A stretch of 64,000 nt of DNA, from the NCBI GenBank assembly GCA_002344795.1, contig DDUM01000031.1, forward strand, positions 182,892 through 246,891, read 5' to 3'. This document shows, piece after piece, positions 59,166 to 64,000 of this stretch. How positions within the stretch are numbered: the first letter of the stretch is position 1; each line of letters begins with the position of its first letter. This stretch comes from Flammeovirgaceae bacterium UBA2338. Lineage in GTDB: Bacteria > Bacteroidota > Bacteroidia > Cytophagales > Cyclobacteriaceae. The notes below the pieces were generated by a model, which saw nothing but the letters and a program-made list of their open reading frames with translations, searched no databases and was not told the DNA's origin. Both the position numbers and the translations under genes were made by a program.

Positions 59166-60221
59166 ATGAATAAAGTCCTGATGAATCTGATGGTTCTCGT
59201 TGTTCTTGTGGGTTGCACCACCAAGTCAGATGTGAATAGGGATTCCAATAACCCAAAGACAGAAATCCCACCCACTGAGGTGAAAACAGTCAAGGCGGAG
59301 ATTCGGCCTTTTGAATACCTGATCAATACATCCGGAATAGTGTGGGCATCAGTAGAAGCCATCGCTCAAAGTAAGTCTGCAGGCACTGTCATAGATGTTA
59401 GGGTTAAAAATAACACCAATGTTAAAGCAGGCCAATTGTTAGTTGAGCTGGATCACGAATTTCAACAACTTCAATTGGAAAAGGCAACCGTTAATTTGAA
59501 AGAAAAGCAAATCAGCTTTGAAGATCAAATAATGGGGTATAGTCAAGGAGGGGATAGCGTGCGCATGCAGGGCGCAAAGGATAACATAAGAATTTCAAGT
59601 GGCCTTGCGGTAGCGGAGATTGCCTACAAAGAAGCAAAACTGGAATTCCAAAATACTTTCATTAGAGCTCCAATTAGTGGTATTGTTTCGGATTTAACCC
59701 TTCAGCCTGGAAACCCTGTTGCGACTGATCAGGTGATCTGCAAAATCCATGATCCTACCCGGATGAATGTGGAGTGCCTGGTGCTGGAGGAAGATGCTTC
59801 TAAAATCAAGAAAGGAATCAAAGCGGATGTCAATTTGTTGGCCCACAATGAAACGACTTTTGATGCGGTTGTTGATGAAATCAATCCCCGGGTTGATGAA
59901 AACACAAAACAAGTAAGAGTGAAGCTGAAATTAAATAACAGCCAGGGCCTCTTTCCAGGGATGCACGTTCAGGTAACTATCAAAGTGCCCTATAAAAGCC
60001 ACATCATTGTGCCCAAAGAGGCAATTGTGGTACGTTCAGGAAAAACAGTGGTATTCACAATGAAGGGCAATCTGGCCAAATGGAACTATGTGACTACGGG
60101 AAATGAAAACGGAAAGGAGGTTGAAATACTGGAAGGTATCCAGGAGGGAGACAGCGTAATAATAACCAACAATTTGCAGTTGGCGCACGATGCCCCCGTA
60201 GCAACAGCTTTTTCCAAATAA
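59166..60221 (+). CDS. RND efflux periplasmic adaptor (MFP/HlyD family), lipoprotein
   Basis: 351 residues from the ATG at 59166, which gives a lipoprotein signal MNKVLMNLMVLVVLVGC. A start at 59070 would precede it with 32 polar residues. The biotinyl-lipoyl hairpin is at about 65-175 (AGTVIDVRVKNNTNVKAGQLL with partner FIRAPISGIVSDLTLQPGNP), then a beta-barrel (MNVECLVLEEDASKIKKG) and the membrane-proximal domain (HIIVPKEAIVVRSGKTVVF). It links the TolC protein and the RND pump. The pump gene converges 8 bp downstream. Confidence 0.92.
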   Translation: MNKVLMNLMVLVVLVGCTTKSDVNRDSNNPKTEIPPTEVKTVKAEIRPFEYLINTSGIVWASVEAIAQSKSAGTVIDVRVKNNTNVKAGQLLVELDHEFQQLQLEKATVNLKEKQISFEDQIMGYSQGGDSVRMQGAKDNIRISSGLAVAEIAYKEAKLEFQNTFIRAPISGIVSDLTLQPGNPVATDQVICKIHDPTRMNVECLVLEEDASKIKKGIKADVNLLAHNETTFDAVVDEINPRVDENTKQVRVKLKLNNSQGLFPGMHVQVTIKVPYKSHIIVPKEAIVVRSGKTVVFTMKGNLAKWNYVTTGNENGKEVEILEGIQEGDSVIITNNLQLAHDAPVATAFSK

Positions 60222-60229
60222 TAAAAGCC

Positions 60230-63229
60230 CTAGTTCCTTCTCGACATATACCAATACACTAACGGCACAAAATACAATGCGGTAAGTGTCCCCACAATTA
60301 AGCCGCCAATGGTTGTAATAGCCACGGGGCGCTGTAGGTCAGCGCCCAGGCCGCTGGCAAAAACGATGGGTGTAAGCGCCAGTACATTGGTGCAAGTGTT
60401 CATCACAATGGGTTTGAAGCGATCCTTTCCAGCCTGAACAATAGCTTCTGTCAATGGCAATGTCTTCCTGAGTCGATTAATACGATCCACTTTTAGAATG
60501 GCATCGTTGTCCAAAATACCCAGCACAACCACCAACCCTATTCCAGACATGATGTTGATCGACCCACCCGATATCCATAGTAAAATGATACTGCCCGCAA
60601 AACCAACAGGGAAACTGGCCATGACCAGCAACGGCTGGGAAAGCGATTCAAATTCTGTGGTAAGTATAAAGTACATCAGCACCAAAGAAACCAGCAGGAT
60701 AAGCGTTAGTTGCTTTAAGATTTTCCTGTCTTCAAACCATTGTCCGGCATAATCAACAACAAGCGACTTTGCTTTTGCAACAAGTGTAAGTTCGTTTTGC
60801 AGTTTTCTGAAATTGTCAACATCCTCCAATTCAATGGATTGATAAATCCCTGACTCATCGGCTGTAATGGCTTTGTAATCCTTATGATAAGAAAATCCTA
60901 TAAATTCTTTCAGTGGATAAGTCGTACCATCTGACGATCTTATGGTCATTTGTTGTAAGATTGATTCAAAATCCCCGCTTGCCTGATTGAAAATTACGGG
61001 TATGGTTTCTCCAAAATTTCTAAAGTCAGTGATCAGATAGTCGCCAAATGTGATTTTTAATTGCCGGATGATTTCGGAGGGATCAATCCCGTAAGTGACC
61101 AGCTTGATTTTATTCAACTGAATATTGATCATCGTTTCGGTCTCGAAGCCCTCGCCCACCCGGTACTTCAGCTTTATTTCATTGAGCAGGCTGTCAGCCA
61201 CCGCCATATCAATTGGTTTCTTCGTGTGCATATCCCTAAAACGTACATCAAGTGTGGGCTGGTTCGATGAAAACAATTGTTCAAACGCATTTGGGGCGGG
61301 AGTCAGGTTATACCGGGCCTGCGGATACAGCCTGGACAAGTAGTTGCGTATCAGTTGATCCCCAATTTCTTTTTCCCTTTTGCTTCCATATAAAATGTAA
61401 ATCAACGCTTGCTGTGGTATGGTGCTTTGTGAGTTAAACATGAATTGTTGAAATCCGATTTCTGCCTCAGAGGCCTTGATGTATTCTGCATGATCATCCA
61501 AAAGTTTGACTACCTGCTGGCGGCATTGATCGGCATCAATGGGCGCATTCCAGTTGATGGAAAGAACCGTCTCTGTTCTTTCAATATCGGGAAAACCCTG
61601 AATGGGTAGCCTGAATAAAATGAACACCGCAATGGGAACCAAAAGACAGAATGCAACCAGCGTGGTTTTCTTGTGGTTCCAGGCCGTGAGAAAGGACTTT
61701 TCATATTTGTCTTTGAGCGTATGGAATATCCGGCTGTCCTCCTGTAATGATTCTTTTCTGTTTTTAAAGAAAAGGGAATAGAGCAATGGAACAACAATGA
61801 ATGTACAAAGCAACGACACCGTGAGAATGGCAGCCACTGAAACGGCCTGGTCATAAAACAAAGTGCCGGTCAGGCCACTCATAAAAACAAGGGGAAGGAA
61901 TACGGCCATATTGGTAAGGGCGGAACTCAGCAGGGGAGCCATTACCTCCCGGGTACCCGTCACACAACTTTCTGTAAGGTCCGATCCCTCTTTTCTTTTC
62001 AGTATAATATTGTCGATGACAACAATCGAATTGTCTACCAGCATCCCGAGGCCCAGCACCAGACCGCTTAATGAAACAATGTTTAACGAAAGGTCAAACA
62101 GATAAAAAAGGGAAAAAGCCAGCATCAATGAAAGGGGAAGCACGATGCCCATAATGAGCGGCTCCCGCCATCCCCGCATAAACAGGAAAAGCACACCAAA
62201 GGCAAAAGCCCCGCCCCAGACAACAGCCTGAGAAAGGTTTTGAATGCTGAGGTGGAGAAGAAGCGACTGGTCCTGAGTGAGACTGAAATTAAATTGCGGA
62301 TAATCGGCATTAAATTGCTCTACGGTCTTTGTCAACTCCGGAATCAAATCGGGAAGTTTGGTACGCGCTTGCTTGTGCACTGCAATTACTATTCCCGGGC
62401 TGGAGTTAACGAGATGATACCCGGTTGCCTTTTCAACCCCCGTGCTGATATTGGCAATTTGTTGCAATGCGAGGTGTCCGGTTCCATCTGGAAGCGTGAC
62501 GGGCAACAGTCCAAGTTCTGCAGGCGAGTTTACACGCGATGTGAGCTTTACAAAATACCGGTAGTTGCCATCATGGACAGAGATGGCGCCAAGACTCAGG
62601 TTAGCAGTTTCAATGGTTTTGATAATGTCATTGTTGGTCAGTCCAAGCCTGTTCATGAGCACCTGGTCAGGGTCAATCCGGATCACTTCCTTCAGGAGGC
62701 CATTCATATCTACCAGGCCCACTCCATCAAGTTGCTCCAACCTCCTCTTAAGCACGTTGTAGGCCAGTTGTGATGCAGCCAATAAATCCTCTTCTCTTTT
62801 TGGGGTGATTTGAACACGGATGATGGGAATATCCGAGGTCGTTGACTTTATGACGACAGGGCGATCCATTCCAACCGGAAATCGTTGTGCCAGCCGGTCA
62901 ATCTTTTCATTCACTTCGATGTAAGCCAGGCTCATGGACGTTTCATATTCAAAACGCAGTGTTACCTTGCCAGCCTGGTTTTGGGCCAGGCTCAGGGCTT
63001 CTTTGAGGCCGTTAAGGGTTAGCATACTTTCGCGAATGGGCTTAAGCGCATTGCTTTCAATTTCCTCAGGCGCTCCGTTGGGATAGCTGATAATGATGCT
63101 GATCTCCGGCACATCCGCCTCAGGAAGCAGGGAGACAGGGAGTTTAAAGTAAGCCAATGCACTTAATGCCAGCAGGGCCATAAGAGACATGAGCACTGCT
63201 ATTGGCCTGTGGATAAGGAATCTCAGCAT
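60230..63229 (-). CDS. RND efflux transporter permease (AcrB/MexB-like)
   Basis: 999 residues, 12 helices, two large periplasmic loops. N-terminus MLRFLIHRPIAVLMSLMALL. The TM4 segment SGLVLGLGMLVDNSIVVIDN has the first conserved Asp with Asn in second place, and the TM10-like segment GLVVVLGILDNDAILKVDRI lacks the Lys found in AcrB. Both patterns occur in Bacteroidota RND pumps, so the proton pathway may differ. The substrate cannot be told. The gene is opposite in direction to its adaptor and TolC genes, an uncommon arrangement. A TATTTTTG element ends 4 bp before the ATG. Confidence 0.94.
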   Translation of the reverse strand: MLRFLIHRPIAVLMSLMALLALSALAYFKLPVSLLPEADVPEISIIISYPNGAPEEIESNALKPIRESMLTLNGLKEALSLAQNQAGKVTLRFEYETSMSLAYIEVNEKIDRLAQRFPVGMDRPVVIKSTTSDIPIIRVQITPKREEDLLAASQLAYNVLKRRLEQLDGVGLVDMNGLLKEVIRIDPDQVLMNRLGLTNNDIIKTIETANLSLGAISVHDGNYRYFVKLTSRVNSPAELGLLPVTLPDGTGHLALQQIANISTGVEKATGYHLVNSSPGIVIAVHKQARTKLPDLIPELTKTVEQFNADYPQFNFSLTQDQSLLLHLSIQNLSQAVVWGGAFAFGVLFLFMRGWREPLIMGIVLPLSLMLAFSLFYLFDLSLNIVSLSGLVLGLGMLVDNSIVVIDNIILKRKEGSDLTESCVTGTREVMAPLLSSALTNMAVFLPLVFMSGLTGTLFYDQAVSVAAILTVSLLCTFIVVPLLYSLFFKNRKESLQEDSRIFHTLKDKYEKSFLTAWNHKKTTLVAFCLLVPIAVFILFRLPIQGFPDIERTETVLSINWNAPIDADQCRQQVVKLLDDHAEYIKASEAEIGFQQFMFNSQSTIPQQALIYILYGSKREKEIGDQLIRNYLSRLYPQARYNLTPAPNAFEQLFSSNQPTLDVRFRDMHTKKPIDMAVADSLLNEIKLKYRVGEGFETETMINIQLNKIKLVTYGIDPSEIIRQLKITFGDYLITDFRNFGETIPVIFNQASGDFESILQQMTIRSSDGTTYPLKEFIGFSYHKDYKAITADESGIYQSIELEDVDNFRKLQNELTLVAKAKSLVVDYAGQWFEDRKILKQLTLILLVSLVLMYFILTTEFESLSQPLLVMASFPVGFAGSIILLWISGGSINIMSGIGLVVVLGILDNDAILKVDRINRLRKTLPLTEAIVQAGKDRFKPIVMNTCTNVLALTPIVFASGLGADLQRPVAITTIGGLIVGTLTALYFVPLVYWYMSRRN

Positions 63230-63233
63230 AACC

Positions 63234-63241
63234 CAAAAATA
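63234..63241 (-). promoter_or_regulatory. TATTTTTG element next to the RND gene start
   Basis: On the minus strand TATTTTTG (63241-63234) fits TAnnTTTG and is followed by GGTT and ATG at 63229. TTCG, one mismatch to TTTG, lies 21 bp upstream. This would give a leaderless or nearly leaderless transcript. Confidence 0.45.
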
Positions 63242-63621
63242 GTTCTTTCCTTTAATTCCTGACGAAAGCCTTAAAATTGATTTTAAAATGAGGTAATTGC
63301 GTGCGGTGGGAATTCATCAGCCCGGAATATGTTTCAAAAAAAATTAAATAAAGCATTTGTGTAATGAACTTCAATTAATTACGCAACGTACCCCCCCCAT
63401 GCAATTTTAGATTGGAATAGAAGGATTTTTCCAAGTATCTCCGTGTACTTTTTTTGTTGATTGGTTCAAATCAACTATGGAAATTGCAATTTGCATTTTC
63501 CTGTATGTGCCACATTAGGGGAATACTGATGTTCGAAATCGGACAAGATTGTTTTTATTGTAAATTCCCTAAGCTGGTTTAAACGAGAAGCCAAGGCCCT
63601 TAATTTGGACTATTTTCAAAA
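63242..63621. other. 380-bp intergenic region upstream of the RND gene and HTH gene
   Basis: No ORF of any substance, no hairpin with a T-run. It contains a run of eight C (around 63390-63400) and AT-rich stretches. It separates two divergent genes and must hold the promoter of the HTH gene; no full TTTG/TAnnTTTG pair is visible for it (TTAATTTG near 63601 is one mismatch off). Confidence 0.5.
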
Positions 63622-64000
63622 TGCAGCTTGAAAGATACATTGAAAGAATAAAATTCATACACCGGCTCATCCATAGAAGGGCTACAGGAAAACCGGAGGA
63701 ATTGGGCAGGAAACTGGGCATTTCCAAAAGAATGGTTTACGAATATCTTAAGGAATTGAAGGATCATGGTGCCCCCATTGCATTCAGCAAACAACAAAAC
63801 AGCTATTTTTATAGCCGGGAGTGGGATATTGAAAATTATTTTAAAGAACCAGCCCAGTCAGTGTGCGTTATATTTTCCGGAATCAGGTGTGATGAATTGA
63901 TCGAAGAATTTGATATTATGAATCACCTTAATTATGTTAAAGACAGTTTGAACCAAATGACCAGACAAGGATTGGCTTCAATTTATCCTGTTACCTTTTT
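63622..64000 (+). CDS. HTH-domain regulator, truncated by window end
   Basis: 126 residues visible, open to the window edge. The N-terminus is a winged HTH (MQLERYIERIKFIHRLIHRR, then GKPEELGRKLGISKRMVYEY, where SKRMVYEYLKELK is the recognition helix). It resembles HTH_11/DeoR-type domains of small Bacteroidota regulators. After the HTH a linker (SYFYSREWDIENYF) leads to a region without a recognised domain. It is divergent from the RND pump gene, so it may control it. Target and effector are unknown. Confidence 0.75.

Noticed and set aside
62240..62773. 177-residue plus-strand frame
   Set aside because: Antisense of the RND pump gene, no recognisable domain.
1..64000. CRISPR array, rRNA operon, insertion sequence, prophage
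   Set aside because: No regularly spaced repeats, no rRNA-like sequence, no transposase or phage structural frames were found on either strand.

Overview
The window reads as a chromosomal segment of a Bacteroidota bacterium, most likely order Cytophagales. The reasons are: promoters of the TTTG / TAnnTTTG type, few Shine-Dalgarno sequences, TraR/DksA with a degenerate zinc site, lamin-tail and PD40/OmpA surface proteins, a TonB receptor with a carboxypeptidase-like N-terminal domain, and a one-chain pyruvate carboxylase. Base composition and codon use look even throughout. I see no prophage, plasmid, CRISPR or large insertion sequence. Most of the window is housekeeping sequence with small accessory pieces.

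Layout. 1-5483: a truncated PD40 exported protein, a DUF481-type outer membrane protein, an ECF sigma factor with its membrane partner, and divergently a small membrane protein and a MacB-like ABC permease. 5486-8131 (minus): dksA-like, scpB and an rluB-like pseudouridine synthase. 8294-12586: a lamin-tail surface protein divergent from asd, then lemA. 12660-17101 (minus): rimP-nusA-infB, with a terminator-like hairpin in the leader. 17221-22439: an M28 peptidase and a four-gene nucleotide-sugar operon (ugd, UDP-xylose synthase-like, rfbB, rfbA). 22586-25420: acyl-CoA dehydrogenase, rpsU, a XerC/D recombinase and hpf. 25467-32238: metK, an RsmI-like methylase, an alpha/beta hydrolase, lysA, a flavoprotein and an orphan histidine kinase. 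32347-32872: tRNA-Phe with a GIY-YIG nuclease cassette flanked by two 48-bp copies of the tRNA tail and terminator. 32987-37658: a split HdrD-like membrane Fe-S system, a conserved hypothetical and a PorE-like lipoprotein. 37830-48866: a Calx-beta lipoprotein, purM, a SpoU RNA methyltransferase, an exported methyltransferase-like protein, mutS, pyc and tatC. 49047-53594: acyl-CoA desaturase with a DinB-like gene, then a persulfide dioxygenase/rhodanese, a fatty-acid-hydroxylase-like protein and a tiny membrane protein, plus a CHY zinc finger gene. 53687-57262: a Cys/His-rich exported protein, a TonB receptor and a lipoprotein, probably a metal or cofactor uptake locus. 57597-63229: an RND efflux system with TolC and adaptor convergent to the pump. 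63622-64000: a truncated HTH regulator.

Points most worth a second look: the GIY-YIG/tRNA-tail cassette and the palindromic insert inside one tail copy; the leader hairpin of the nusA operon; several start codons lying only 4-7 nt after a TAnnTTTG element (possible leaderless mRNAs); the coupling of a sulfane-sulfur enzyme to a membrane di-iron hydroxylase; and a histone-tail-like N-terminus on a DksA protein that has lost its zinc site. No database search was possible, so family names rest on motifs and architecture.
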